Shown: positions 19,486-30,417 of the stretch, piece by piece
Layout of the letters: every line of letters begins with the position of its first letter
Position numbering within the stretch: the first letter of the stretch is position 1
Assembly: GCA_945878135.1 (NCBI GenBank)
Contig: CAMDUL010000002.1
Location: forward strand, 1-64,000
Source of the DNA: Chthoniobacter flavus
GTDB lineage: Bacteria > Verrucomicrobiota > Verrucomicrobiia > Chthoniobacterales > JACTMZ01
DNA: 64,000 nt
Direction of reading: 5' to 3'
Translations under genes and position numbers: made by a program
Notes under the pieces: model-generated
Database searches by the model: none
What the model was told of the DNA's origin: nothing
The model's input: the letters and a program-made list of their open reading frames with translations, nothing else

Positions 19486-19872
19486 ATGAACATGCCGCGC
19501 ATTATCTTCACCTTCGCTGTCATCTTCGTCCTGCTGGGGATCGGAGCCTACCTGATCACCGGGGCGCAATCCTGGACCGCGCTCATTCCGTCCATCTTCG
19601 GTCTGCTTCTGGCCATCGCGGGGGGAGTTTCACTCAAAAGCCTGAAACACGGCGGACACATCGCCGCGCTGGTCGGACTCCTCGGATTTCTCGGCACGGC
19701 CAAAAGCCTCGGCAAACTTCCGGCCCTGCTTACCGGCGAGCCTGTGGAGCGCGCGGCCGCCGTCGGGGTCCAGGCCTCGTTTGCCATCCTCAGCCTCGTT
19801 TTCGTCGCCCTCTGCGTGAAGTCGTTCATCGACGCGCGCCGCGCCCGGACTTCCAACCCTTCCCGAGCATGA
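19486..19872 (+). CDS. Small four-helix membrane protein, first gene of SPFH-alr operon
   Basis: A 128-residue hydrophobic protein with about four membrane spans (residues 5-25, 27-48, 56-75, 97-120). No family is recognised. ATG 19486 is chosen because it precedes the first span directly; the open frame reaches back to 19432 without gain. The stop overlaps the next start as ATGA (19869-19872), so it is coupled to the SPFH gene and may be a membrane partner of it. Confidence 0.65.
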   Translation: MNMPRIIFTFAVIFVLLGIGAYLITGAQSWTALIPSIFGLLLAIAGGVSLKSLKHGGHIAALVGLLGFLGTAKSLGKLPALLTGEPVERAAAVGVQASFAILSLVFVALCVKSFIDARRARTSNPSRA

Positions 19873-20792
19873 AACCTTCCGTCTCCGGTTCCGCCGACCC
19901 GGCCCAGCTGGCCGGCAAATTCGCGCCGCTGCTCATCATTGTCATTCTCCTCATGGTCGCCGCCGCGGGCGTGATGGTGACCGTCGACGCCGGCAATGTC
20001 GGCGTGGTCAAACGCTTCGGCGCGGTGCGCGACATCGCCCTGCCCGAAGGCCTCCATTTCAAGCTGCCGTTCGCCGAGGAGGTGGTGCCCATGACCACCC
20101 GCCTGACCGCCAGCGAGGCCAAAGCCACGGCCGCCTCGCGAGATCTGCAGATTGTCACGACCGATGTGACCACGACCTACGCGCTGGACGGCGCGCTGGC
20201 TCCCCTCACCTTCCAACGCATCGGCACGCCGGAAAAAGTGGCCTCCAATATCGTCAATCCCGCCATCCAGGAATCGGTCAAAGCCGTCACGGCCAAATTC
20301 ACCGCCGAACAGCTTGTCACCCAGCGCGAGGTGGTCAAACAACAGATTCAACAGGCGATCGCCACCTTCATCGACACCACGCTGAACGAGAAAGACATCC
20401 GCGGTGCGATTACCATCGCCAACGTGGCCATCACGGATTTCAAATTTTCCGACGAGTTCAACAAAGCCATCGAGGCCAAAGTCCAGGCCGAGCAGGACGC
20501 CCTCAAAGCGAAGAACGAAAAACTCACCCGCGTCACGCAAGCCGAAGCCGCCGCCGAGGAAATGAAACTCGCCGCCGCGGCCAAAGCTTTCAGCATCGAG
20601 GCCGAATCCGAGGCACGCGCCGACGCCATCACCCGCGAGGCCGAGGCCCTGACCGGACGCCCGGAGGTCCTGCGCCTGCGCAGCATCGAACGTTGGGACG
20701 GCGTCCTGCCCCGCATCACCAGCAGCGAAGGCATGCTGCAGATGTTGCCGCTCGATCCCGGCATGCTCGAGGGATCGTCGAAAAAACCGTGA
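19869..20792 (+). CDS. SPFH/Band 7 (prohibitin-like) membrane protein
   Basis: A 307-residue protein with one N-terminal membrane anchor (about residues 20-41) and a prohibitin-type Band 7 domain: VDAGNVGVVKRFGAV, then LPEGLHFKLPF. A long Ala/Glu/Lys-rich coiled coil follows (about 190-265: AEQDALKAKNEKLTRVTQAE). Such proteins form large membrane-associated rings or microdomain scaffolds and often regulate proteases such as FtsH. It is coupled at both ends, with ATGA before it and GTGA to alr after it. Confidence 0.88.
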   Translation: MKPSVSGSADPAQLAGKFAPLLIIVILLMVAAAGVMVTVDAGNVGVVKRFGAVRDIALPEGLHFKLPFAEEVVPMTTRLTASEAKATAASRDLQIVTTDVTTTYALDGALAPLTFQRIGTPEKVASNIVNPAIQESVKAVTAKFTAEQLVTQREVVKQQIQQAIATFIDTTLNEKDIRGAITIANVAITDFKFSDEFNKAIEAKVQAEQDALKAKNEKLTRVTQAEAAAEEMKLAAAAKAFSIEAESEARADAITREAEALTGRPEVLRLRSIERWDGVLPRITSSEGMLQMLPLDPGMLEGSSKKP

Positions 20793-21910
20793 ACTCCGCC
20801 GGCGCGGCCTGGCGCATCCGCGCCGAGATCGACCACGACGCACTGCGTCACAACGCGGCGGTGGTCCGCGCGGCGATCGGCGACCAACCCGGCATCATCG
20901 CGGTGGTCAAAGCCGGCGGCTACGGCCATGGCGGACCCGAAGTGGCCAAGACCCTGGCCCGGTATGCCGCGCAATTCGGCGTGGCCACGCTGGACGAAGC
21001 GCGTGCGGTGCGCGCGGCGGTGCCCCAGAAGGACATTCTGCTTTTGAGTCCGTGCCTGCCGGGCGAACGCGAGGCGGCGGTTGAGGAGGGATTTATTCCC
21101 GTCGTCTCGGGCACGGCCGAAGCCAGGGCTTACGCGCGTCTGGCGCAGGACGAACCGGTTCGCATCCATTTGTGCATCGACACCGGCATGGGACGCCTCG
21201 GCGTCTGGCAGGAAGAAGCGATCAAGACCGCTCAGGAGATCGCGGCAATCGACGGCATCGAGGTCGAAAGCGTTTCCACCCATTTGCCCGTGGCCGACAG
21301 CGACCCGGACTTCACCGCGCAGGAACTGGCCGCATGGGACCAGCTTGCCGCGCAATTGCGCCCGATTTTGCCCGGTGCGAAATTCCACGCTTTGAACAGC
21401 GCGGCCTCCTTGGAACGTCCGCAGCACGCTGCCGACCGCGTGCGCCCGGGACTGGCGCTCTACGGCATCTCCCCCCTCCCCGCGTTTCAAAAGCTGCTGC
21501 AACCCGTGATGACATTGAAAACACGCATCTCGCTCGTGCGTGATGTCGGCGCCGGTCGCGGGATCAGTTACGGTCGTGATTTCATCACGCGGAAAGCGAT
21601 GCGCATCGCCACCTTGGCCATGGGTTATGCAGACGGCTACCCGCGCCAGACTTCGAACCAAGGCGCGCACGTGCTCATCCGCGGAAAGAGATGTCCGATT
21701 CTCGGCCGCATCACCATGGACCAGTTCATGGTCGACGTGAGCGACCTGCCGCGCGATGTCGCCCCCGGCGAGGAAGTCGTGCTTTTCGGGAAGCAAGGAG
21801 ACGAAGAGATTACGGTCGGTGAAGTCGCCTCATGGGCGGGAACGATCACGTGGGATATTTTGACACGCTTGGGCAAGCGGGTTGTTACCGAGCATTTGAA
21901 CAGAAGGTAA
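20789..21910 (+). CDS. alr: Alanine racemase
   Basis: A 373-residue PLP enzyme making D-alanine for peptidoglycan. The PLP lysine is K41 in IAVVKAGGYGHG, where the usual NAYGHG reads GGYGHG. The second catalytic residue is Y261 in GRGISYGRDF. RPGLALYGISP and the C-terminal TMDQFMVDVSDLP are typical. The start is GTG 20789, overlapping the SPFH stop. The last three codons (Asn-Arg-Arg) and the TAA stop lie inside the left inverted repeat of the adjacent cassette, so the C-terminus was probably altered by that insertion. Confidence 0.95.
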   Translation: MNSAGAAWRIRAEIDHDALRHNAAVVRAAIGDQPGIIAVVKAGGYGHGGPEVAKTLARYAAQFGVATLDEARAVRAAVPQKDILLLSPCLPGEREAAVEEGFIPVVSGTAEARAYARLAQDEPVRIHLCIDTGMGRLGVWQEEAIKTAQEIAAIDGIEVESVSTHLPVADSDPDFTAQELAAWDQLAAQLRPILPGAKFHALNSAASLERPQHAADRVRPGLALYGISPLPAFQKLLQPVMTLKTRISLVRDVGAGRGISYGRDFITRKAMRIATLAMGYADGYPRQTSNQGAHVLIRGKRCPILGRITMDQFMVDVSDLPRDVAPGEEVVLFGKQGDEEITVGEVASWAGTITWDILTRLGKRVVTEHLNRR

Positions 21911-21926
21911 CGAAGGAAACGAAGGG
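21899..21926 (+). repeat. Left 28-bp inverted repeat of the GxxExxY cassette
   Basis: Identical to the reverse complement of 22345-22372. It contains two and a half copies of a 9-bp unit. It covers the last three sense codons and the TAA of alr and ends next to the stop codon of the GxxExxY gene. Confidence 0.9.
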
Positions 21927-21927
21927 T

Positions 21928-22335
21928 TCAGACAGCCTGGTTGGAACCCGGAAGGCAGAGGCGGTGGATACCTTGCTTGAGCAAGGCTTCGTGGAAATTG
22001 ATCAGCAGGCCGATCGGAACATCAAGTAGTCTCATATAGCTCAGGAGTTGGGCCTTGCTCACGGGGTGCAAAGTCTCGACGGCTTTGAGTTCGACGAGCA
22101 GGCATTCCTCAACCAGCAAGTCGCAACGCAGGTTGTCATCGAAGACGAGTCCTTTGTATTCCACCCTGACCGCCATTTGTTTGGCCGATTTGATCCCGCG
22201 CAGTTCCAATTCGCGTTGCAGACACTTTTCGTACACCGACTCCATCAGCCCCGGACCCAAAACCCTATGCACCTCGATCGCCGCGCCAATCACCTCTTTG
22301 CTCAAAGCGTCAGCTTTGGCAAAGAGCGAGTGCAT
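21928..22335 (-). CDS. GxxExxY family protein (PD-(D/E)xK nuclease-like fold)
   Basis: A 135-residue protein with the naming motif G29-L-M-E32-S-V-Y35 in VLGPGLMESVYEKC. It also has a nuclease-like core: D72 in LRCDLLVEE and E82-L-K in LLVELKAV. GxxExxY proteins are widespread, often sit in odd places between housekeeping genes, and have no proven function. The start is ATG 22335; the purine-rich end of the right repeat (gaaggggg) lies 8-12 bases upstream and would serve as the ribosome-binding site. The gene fills the whole interval between the two repeats. Confidence 0.85.
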   Translation of the reverse strand: MHSLFAKADALSKEVIGAAIEVHRVLGPGLMESVYEKCLQRELELRGIKSAKQMAVRVEYKGLVFDDNLRCDLLVEECLLVELKAVETLHPVSKAQLLSYMRLLDVPIGLLINFHEALLKQGIHRLCLPGSNQAV

Positions 22336-22344
22336 TCCGTAACC

Positions 22345-22372
22345 CCCTTCGTTTCCTTCGTTACCTTCTGTT
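22345..22372 (-). repeat. Right 28-bp inverted repeat of the GxxExxY cassette
   Basis: Reverse complement of the left repeat without mismatch over 28 bp. It ends 9 bases from the secA stop codon. Read on the minus strand it is in frame with the GxxExxY gene and would encode a Thr-Glu-Gly-Asn-Glu-Gly-Asn-Glu-Gly stretch, but no start codon precedes it. Confidence 0.9.
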
Positions 22373-22381
22373 AAAAAAATC

Positions 22382-25345
<2,964 letters not shown>

Positions 25346-25466
25346 GCCTGCAAAAGACCCCAGTCCGGGAAAACCTTCAGAATATCCGCCCGGGCACCGC
25401 CCGCAAAGGAAATCGGACACTGTTGGGACTTGCCGCGGAGGGAAGCCTGCCTACCTTGGACGCCGC

Positions 25467-26105
25467 ATGAAAAATCCGTCCGCTTTCCTGCTTCTTCTGG
25501 CCAGCCTGACCGCGCCCCTCGGGGCCCAGAATCCTCCTCCTCTCGTGCCCGCCGAGGCCAAGGACGCCATGGCCGCCTTCTCCAAGATGCTGCAGTCGTT
25601 CACCGACGACACCAACAACCCGCTGGCCGCCCTCGGCGCACAGAAGCCGGTCGGGGCCGGCGAACTCAAGGCCATGCTGCCGGCCGAGACGGACGGCTTG
25701 CGCCGGACGAACGCCCGCGGCGAAAAAACCGGAGCCTTCGGCGCGAATGTCGTCACCGCGACCGGCGAATACGGCGACGGCGAAGGACCGCGGGTGCAAA
25801 TCAAGATCACCGACCTCGCCGCGATGGGGCCGTTCGGTGCGCTGGCCGGATTCGGGTGGATGCAGAGCGAAGTGGAGAGCGAGGGCGACCACGGATACGA
25901 GCGCACCAGCACGCAAGGCGGCTTCAAAACGCTCGAGAAATACACCAACGCCACCCGCTCGGGGACCATCACCGTGGTCATCGGCAACCGCTTCATCGTG
26001 GAAGTCGAAGGCCGTGACATCGACCCGACCCGCCTGCAAGCCTGCGCCCGCGCCTTCGATTTTGCCGCGCTCGACACCTTGGCCAAAAAGCCGGCCGGCG
26101 AATAA
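25467..26105 (+). CDS. Exported protein of unknown function
   Basis: A 212-residue protein with a Sec signal peptide (MKNPSAFLLLLASLTAPLGAQ). The mature part is Ala/Gly-rich with a mixed alpha/beta pattern (ARGEKTGAFGANVVTATGEY, VQIKITDLAAMGPFGALAGF). It ends with a basic Lys-Pro tail. No family is recognised. It is divergent from secA, with 121 bases between, and ends 25 bases before the 3' end of the convergent tRNA. Confidence 0.65.
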   Translation: MKNPSAFLLLLASLTAPLGAQNPPPLVPAEAKDAMAAFSKMLQSFTDDTNNPLAALGAQKPVGAGELKAMLPAETDGLRRTNARGEKTGAFGANVVTATGEYGDGEGPRVQIKITDLAAMGPFGALAGFGWMQSEVESEGDHGYERTSTQGGFKTLEKYTNATRSGTITVVIGNRFIVEVEGRDIDPTRLQACARAFDFAALDTLAKKPAGE

Positions 26106-26130
26106 AAGTCCCCCATGTACGAAAGGGAAA

Positions 26131-26203
26131 TGGAGCCATGGGGATTCGAACCCCAGACCTCCTCAATGCCATTGAGGCGCTCTACCAACTGAGCTATGAC
26201 CCC
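26131..26203 (-). tRNA. tRNA-Ala (anticodon GGC)
   Basis: A 73-base tRNA on the minus strand. The acceptor stem GGGGTCA pairs with TGGCTCC and contains the G3-U70 wobble pair that marks alanine tRNAs. The D arm has AGCTCAGTTGGTAGAGC. The anticodon stem is CCTCA/TGAGG with loop ATGGCAT, giving anticodon GGC at 26168-26170. The T arm is CTGGGGTTCGAATCCCCAT. The discriminator is A; CCA is not encoded. Confidence 0.96.
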
Positions 26204-26281
26204 TTGTGAGAAACGAGAGGAAAGGAAAGCACAGCCGAATCGGTTTGGCAAGACCGCGGATCGGCGGTAAACGGGCGAGGC

Positions 26282-26629
26282 ATGGCTTACTATCTGGTCA
26301 AACTTCTCGTCAGCGCCGGCCTCATCGTGGCCATCAGCGAAATTTCCAAACGCACCGGTTACCTCGGCGGATTGGTCGCCTCCTTGCCGCTGGTCTCCCT
26401 GCTGGCCATCGGCTGGATTTGGTTCGAGACGCACGATGCGGTGAAAATCGCGGACTTCTCCCGCAGCGTCTTCTGGTTCGTCCTGCCCAGCCTGCTCTTT
26501 TTTGTCCTCCTGCCGTGGCTCCTCCCGAAGATCGGATTTTATGCCGCGCTGACCGCGGCGTGCCTCGCCACCGCGGCGGGTTATGCGGTCATGGCCGCCG
26601 CCCTGGCCCGCGCGGGCATAAGTTTGTAG
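26282..26629 (+). CDS. DUF3147-like membrane protein
   Basis: A 115-residue, four-span membrane protein. The pattern matches DUF3147: an N-terminal helix ending in SEISKRTGYLGGLVASLPLV, then IWFETHD, then FWFVLPSLLFFVLLPWLL and a last span. No function is known for the family. It starts at ATG 26282 and is 31 bases before the DUF1460 gene on the same strand. Confidence 0.75.
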   Translation: MAYYLVKLLVSAGLIVAISEISKRTGYLGGLVASLPLVSLLAIGWIWFETHDAVKIADFSRSVFWFVLPSLLFFVLLPWLLPKIGFYAALTAACLATAAGYAVMAAALARAGISL

Positions 26630-26660
26630 AGCGACGTCGCACAAGTGCTATAGTCCCACG

Positions 26661-27566
26661 ATGCCGCGCCTTTACGTTTTCCTCGCTCTCCTTGTCCTCA
26701 TCCCGGCCGCCGCGCCGGCGGCCGGATTGCCCCTGGGCGAAACATTCATCGGGCAGGAAAAATTCCAGCAACTGATGAACCGCGGCTACCGCGCGGGCTG
26801 GGCCAAGCTTCCCCTCGGGGAACGGGTCAACAAATTCGCCCTCGCCCTGCGCGGCACGCCCTACGTGAACTACACGCTCGAACTGCACGACACCATCGAG
26901 GCGCCGTCGGTCAACATGGCCGGGATGGATTGCTGGACGCTTTTCGAAATCGCCCTCTGCATGGGTCGCCTCGTCGCCCTGCATCCCCCTCCCTACGCGC
27001 CGCAGGAAATGTTGCGGCTCATCGAGATGGACCGCTACCGCCACGGACGCTGCAACGGACGCTTCGACTCGCGCCTGCACCACCTCGAGGATTGGATCCA
27101 GGACAACGCAAGACGCGGGCTGGTCAAGGACATCACCCCGTCGCTCGGCGGAAAGAAACTTCACCGCCGCATGGCCTACATGGGGAAAAAGCCCCACCTC
27201 TACCGCCAATTGCGCGCCGACCCGTCGCTCGTTCCCGCCTTCATCCGGATCGAAAACGAACTCTCCCGCCGCGGCATCACCTACGTCCCGCGTTCGCAGG
27301 TTCCGCGCATCGAATCGAAGCTCCGCAACGGCGACATCATCTGCATCGTGACCAATTGGCACGAGACCTACACCTCGCATGTCGGCCTCGCTTCCCGCGA
27401 CAGCAACGGCGTCCTGCGCTTCCTCCACGCCTCGAAGAATCACCGCGAAGTCGTCCTCGACGACCGGTTGAGCGATTACCTCAAGAAATTCAGCACGCAC
27501 GCGGGTATCTATGTGGCGCGTCCTCTCGATTTGCCCAACGCACCGCGCACCGCATCGGCGGATTGA
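26661..27566 (+). CDS. DUF1460 family exported protein (NlpC/P60-like, amidase-like)
   Basis: A 301-residue exported protein with a signal peptide (MPRLYVFLALLVLIPAAAPA). It resembles DUF1460, a papain-fold family near NlpC/P60 that includes cell-wall-active amidases. The likely nucleophile cysteine is in NMAGMDCWTLFEIAL (about residue 90) and a histidine is in YTSHVGLAS (about 238). Family members cut or process peptidoglycan peptides in the envelope. The residue assignment is by pattern only. A large inverted repeat follows its stop. Confidence 0.78.
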   Translation: MPRLYVFLALLVLIPAAAPAAGLPLGETFIGQEKFQQLMNRGYRAGWAKLPLGERVNKFALALRGTPYVNYTLELHDTIEAPSVNMAGMDCWTLFEIALCMGRLVALHPPPYAPQEMLRLIEMDRYRHGRCNGRFDSRLHHLEDWIQDNARRGLVKDITPSLGGKKLHRRMAYMGKKPHLYRQLRADPSLVPAFIRIENELSRRGITYVPRSQVPRIESKLRNGDIICIVTNWHETYTSHVGLASRDSNGVLRFLHASKNHREVVLDDRLSDYLKKFSTHAGIYVARPLDLPNAPRTASAD

Positions 27567-27569
27567 AAA

Positions 27570-27643
27570 CTTGTAGCGGCGCTCTGTGAGCGTCGCTGCA
27601 TTTGCTGAATTATGGTCCGGCTCTCACAGAGCGCCGCTACAAG
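27570..27643. repeat. Long hairpin: 21-bp perfect inverted repeat
   Basis: Arms at 27570-27590 and 27623-27643 (cttgtagcggcgctctgtga plus g, and its exact reverse complement) with a 32-base spacer. It lies between the convergent DUF1460 and lysA genes. It could terminate transcription in both directions, or be a copy of a dispersed palindromic element of the REP/REPIN kind. No run of T follows either arm. Confidence 0.75.
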
Positions 27644-27681
27644 AGCGGAAACGGTCGTCGCCGGGGGCTGGCGACGCTGCA

Positions 27682-28983
27682 TCAAACCGCAACTTTCTCG
27701 CCCGCGATCAAATCATCCCAAGACTGACGCGCCCGCGCGACCCCCCACTTGTCGCCATCGACGAGGATCTCCGCCGGCAAACGCCGCGAATTGTAGTTCG
27801 AGGCCATGACAAAGCCGTAAGCCCCGGCACTGAGCAGGGCGAGGCGGTCACCGGCGGCCACCTCGGGCAGCTCGCGGTCCTGCGCGAAAAAGTCGCCGCT
27901 CTCGCAGACCGGACCGACCACATCAACCGGACCGCGGGGCACGCCGGCGGACGGTTCTTTCAGCGGCACGATTTCGTGGTGTCCCTCGTAGAGGGCCGGG
28001 CGGATGAGATCGTTCATGCCGGCGTCGGTGATGACAAAAGTTTTGGCCGGCGTGCGCTTCACATACTGCACGGTGGCGAGCAAAACACCCGCGTTGCCGA
28101 CGAGGCTGCGTCCGGGCTCGAGCAGAATTTTCAAACCAAGCGGTTTGAGCAACGGCACCACCGCTTGGGCGTAGTCGTCGAATCCGATGCGTTTGCCGCC
28201 GTCTTCGTCCGCCCGCTCCCACCAATCGGGCGCACCACTTTCCAAAGTGCCGCGGTAGATGATACCAACCCCGCCGCCGATGCTGAAAAACTCGATGCCG
28301 TAGAGCGACTGCAACTCCTGCACGATCGGCACGAGTTTGGCCAGGGCTTCGACGAAGGGTTTGGTTTCGAGGATCTGCGAGCCGATGTGCGTCTGGATCC
28401 CGCGGATCTGCAAATGCGGCAACTTGGCCGCCTCCGCGTAGACCCCGAGGATGCGGTCGATGCCGATGCCGAACTTGTTGTGGCTCTTGCCCGTCGAAAT
28501 GTATTTGTGGGTTTGCGCATCGACATCCGGATTGACGCGCAGAGCCACCGGGGCCTTTTTGCCCGCCGCGCCGGCCACCTCGTTGATGAATTCCAGCTCC
28601 GGCTCGGACTCGACGTTGAAAGAATAAACACCTTGCTCGAGAGCGTATTCGATTTCCTCCCGCGTCTTGCCCACCCCGGCGAAGGTGCAATCATGGGCGC
28701 GTCCGCCCGCCTTGAGCACGCGGAACAACTCGCCGCCCGACACAATGTCGAAGCCCGCCCCCTCGCGGGCCAGCAGGTCGAGCACGGCGAGGTTCGAGTT
28801 TGCCTTCATGGCGAAGCACACGCGGTGATCCAAACCGGCAAGCGCTTTATCCAGACGACGATAATGCTCGCGGATCGTCCTTGCGCTGTAGACGTAGAGT
28901 GGAGTGCCCTGCTCGGACGCCAAGCGGGCGAGCGACACGCCCTCGCAATACAGTTCGCCGTCGCAGTAGGAAAACTCGTGCAT
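27682..28983 (-). CDS. lysA: Diaminopimelate decarboxylase
   Basis: A 433-residue PLP enzyme performing the last step of lysine synthesis, decarboxylating meso-diaminopimelate. PLP lysine K60 is in VCFAMKANSN. Also visible are the HIGSQI block, GGGVGI, LEPGRSLVGNAG, the CESGDFFAQDR loop that supplies the active-site cysteine from the partner subunit, and GAYGFVMASNYN. Length is normal. A perfect hairpin lies 12 bases upstream of its ATG. Confidence 0.97.
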   Translation of the reverse strand: MHEFSYCDGELYCEGVSLARLASEQGTPLYVYSARTIREHYRRLDKALAGLDHRVCFAMKANSNLAVLDLLAREGAGFDIVSGGELFRVLKAGGRAHDCTFAGVGKTREEIEYALEQGVYSFNVESEPELEFINEVAGAAGKKAPVALRVNPDVDAQTHKYISTGKSHNKFGIGIDRILGVYAEAAKLPHLQIRGIQTHIGSQILETKPFVEALAKLVPIVQELQSLYGIEFFSIGGGVGIIYRGTLESGAPDWWERADEDGGKRIGFDDYAQAVVPLLKPLGLKILLEPGRSLVGNAGVLLATVQYVKRTPAKTFVITDAGMNDLIRPALYEGHHEIVPLKEPSAGVPRGPVDVVGPVCESGDFFAQDRELPEVAAGDRLALLSAGAYGFVMASNYNSRRLPAEILVDGDKWGVARARQSWDDLIAGEKVAV

Positions 28984-28994
28984 AAGCCCGGTGG

Positions 28995-29015
28995 GGCCGG
29001 CTGACTCAGCCGGCC
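28995..29015 (-). terminator. Perfect hairpin between doxX-like gene and lysA
   Basis: A 10-bp perfect palindromic arm pair (ggccggctga/tcagccggcc) around one base, after the DoxX gene and just ahead of the lysA ribosome-binding region on the same strand. No T-tract follows, so it may be a Rho-assisted terminator, a processing barrier or an attenuator for lysA. Confidence 0.45.
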
Positions 29016-29022
29016 GCTAGGA

Positions 29023-29469
29023 TCAGTTGTTCCCGCGGAGAGCCTTCAGGATGTAGTGATCAAGGGAATAGCGCCCGGGACCCGCGATGAGCAGGGCGAC
29101 AAATCCCGCGAGGTAGATGAAAGCCATCTCGCCATTGCCGTCACCGACCAGACGTCCGCCGTGAATGACAAAGAACGCCACGGCCATGGTCACGACGAGG
29201 GGAATAAGGGCGAAGCGGGCGGCCAACCCGGCCACGAGCAGGACGGCGCAGAGGACCTCGGCAAAAACCACGAGATTCAGGCTCATGGCCGAACCAACCC
29301 CGAGAGGATCCGGGAAGGAACCCGCTTTGTCGGCCATGCCTTGCACTTTGCCCCAGCCGTGGAGGAGAAGCATGGAGAGCCCCAACCATACCCGGAGAAC
29401 GAGCAGGCCGGCATCCTTGAGCCATTCCCCGGCGGGACCGGTCATCCATTGGGCGTAAGATTTAAACAT
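29023..29469 (-). CDS. DoxX family membrane protein
   Basis: A 148-residue membrane protein with four spans. DoxX features are LRVWLGLSMLLLHGWGKVQG in the first half, then FAEVLCAVLLVAGLAARF and the PGRYSLD ending. The family was named after a thiosulfate:quinone oxidoreductase subunit, but most members, as here, have no assigned reaction. It is divergent from prmA. Confidence 0.88.
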   Translation of the reverse strand: MFKSYAQWMTGPAGEWLKDAGLLVLRVWLGLSMLLLHGWGKVQGMADKAGSFPDPLGVGSAMSLNLVVFAEVLCAVLLVAGLAARFALIPLVVTMAVAFFVIHGGRLVGDGNGEMAFIYLAGFVALLIAGPGRYSLDHYILKALRGNN

Positions 29470-29528
29470 GCGCGGATTCTATCCGCCCCGTGCTTGAGCA
29501 GCGAAGAAAATAAATCCAGTTTGAGGTC

Positions 29529-30386
29529 ATGGCTGCAAAACCCGACCCGCGCCATATCCAGCGATGGGTGCGCCACGCCTCGGCCGCCCAGGAGGACGCA
29601 TGGCGCGAACGTCTCGCCTTTCTCGGCACCGGCCTGGTGATACACCTCCGCCCGGGAACCAAACTCCTGCGCCTCGAGGGCTATGCCTCCGGGAGCGTGC
29701 TGCGCCGGCTGCGCAAGGAGTTCGGCGGAAAACTGGAGCGCATCGACACGGTCGAAATCGCCACCCGGGCCAACGCACCGCGCCGTCCCCTGCGCATCGC
29801 GCGCGACCTGGCCATCATCGACGCCCACGGATCCTGGCCCCCGGCCAAGCCGAAGCCCCGCCTTCTGCTCCGCATCGCCGGAGCCATGGCTTTCGGCACG
29901 GGAGAGCACGCGACGACCGCGTCGTGCCTGCGTTTTCTCCGCGAAGAACCCGGGCGGATGGATGCAGACTGGACCGTGCTCGATATCGGCACGGGGTCCG
30001 GTATCCTCGCCATCGCGGCCGAAAAACTCGGCGCCAAGCGGGTCGAGGCTTTCGACTATGACGAACGTGCGATCAAAGCCGCGCAAGCCAATCTCCGCCG
30101 CAATCGTTGCCGGCGGATCAAGCTGGCCCGGAAGAATCTCCTCCGCTGGAAACCGCGGCAACGCCATCCGCTCGTCCTGGCCAATGTTTTCAGCGAAATC
30201 CTGCGCCTCGCCGCCCCGCAAATCACCGCAGCCGTCCGGCCCGGCGGCTGCCTCATACTTTCCGGCATCCTGCGGACCCAGGAAGAGGAAATCCTCGCCA
30301 CTTTTCTCGCCCGTCGTCTCGTCCTCGAAAAAACGGCCCGCCGCGGCAAGTGGGTCACCTTGAAACTCCGGGCCCGCGAGCGCTGA
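29529..30386 (+). CDS. prmA: Ribosomal protein L11 methyltransferase
   Basis: A 285-residue SAM methyltransferase of the PrmA type, which trimethylates ribosomal protein L11. The characteristic substrate-pocket motif AMAFGTGEHATT is present, then motif I VLDIGTGSGILAIAA, the acidic motif VEAFDYDERAI and the motif IV region LANVFSEILRL. The N-terminal substrate-recognition domain (about residues 1-115) is more divergent and basic than usual. It is convergent with the TPR gene. Confidence 0.88.
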   Translation: MAAKPDPRHIQRWVRHASAAQEDAWRERLAFLGTGLVIHLRPGTKLLRLEGYASGSVLRRLRKEFGGKLERIDTVEIATRANAPRRPLRIARDLAIIDAHGSWPPAKPKPRLLLRIAGAMAFGTGEHATTASCLRFLREEPGRMDADWTVLDIGTGSGILAIAAEKLGAKRVEAFDYDERAIKAAQANLRRNRCRRIKLARKNLLRWKPRQRHPLVLANVFSEILRLAAPQITAAVRPGGCLILSGILRTQEEEILATFLARRLVLEKTARRGKWVTLKLRARER

Positions 30387-30417
30387 GGATGCCGCACGGC
30401 AACCGCGGGCGGAGCGG

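Larger units (their letters stand above)
21899..22372. mobile_element. GxxExxY cassette bounded by 28-bp inverted repeats
   Basis: A 474-bp unit made of a left repeat (21899-21926), one minus-strand gene and a right repeat (22345-22372). The repeats are perfect inverted copies over 28 bp and are themselves built from a 9-bp near-tandem unit (gaaggtaac gaaggaaac gaagg). Outside the repeats are the 3' ends of the convergent genes alr and secA, so insertion between convergent genes was tolerated. There is no transposase and no obvious target-site duplication. Movement in trans, as with MITE-like cassettes, is inferred from the symmetrical structure only. Confidence 0.65.

Noticed and set aside
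26131-26203. tRNA-Ala as an integration hotspot
   Set aside because: No duplicated tRNA 3' end or integrase was seen around it.
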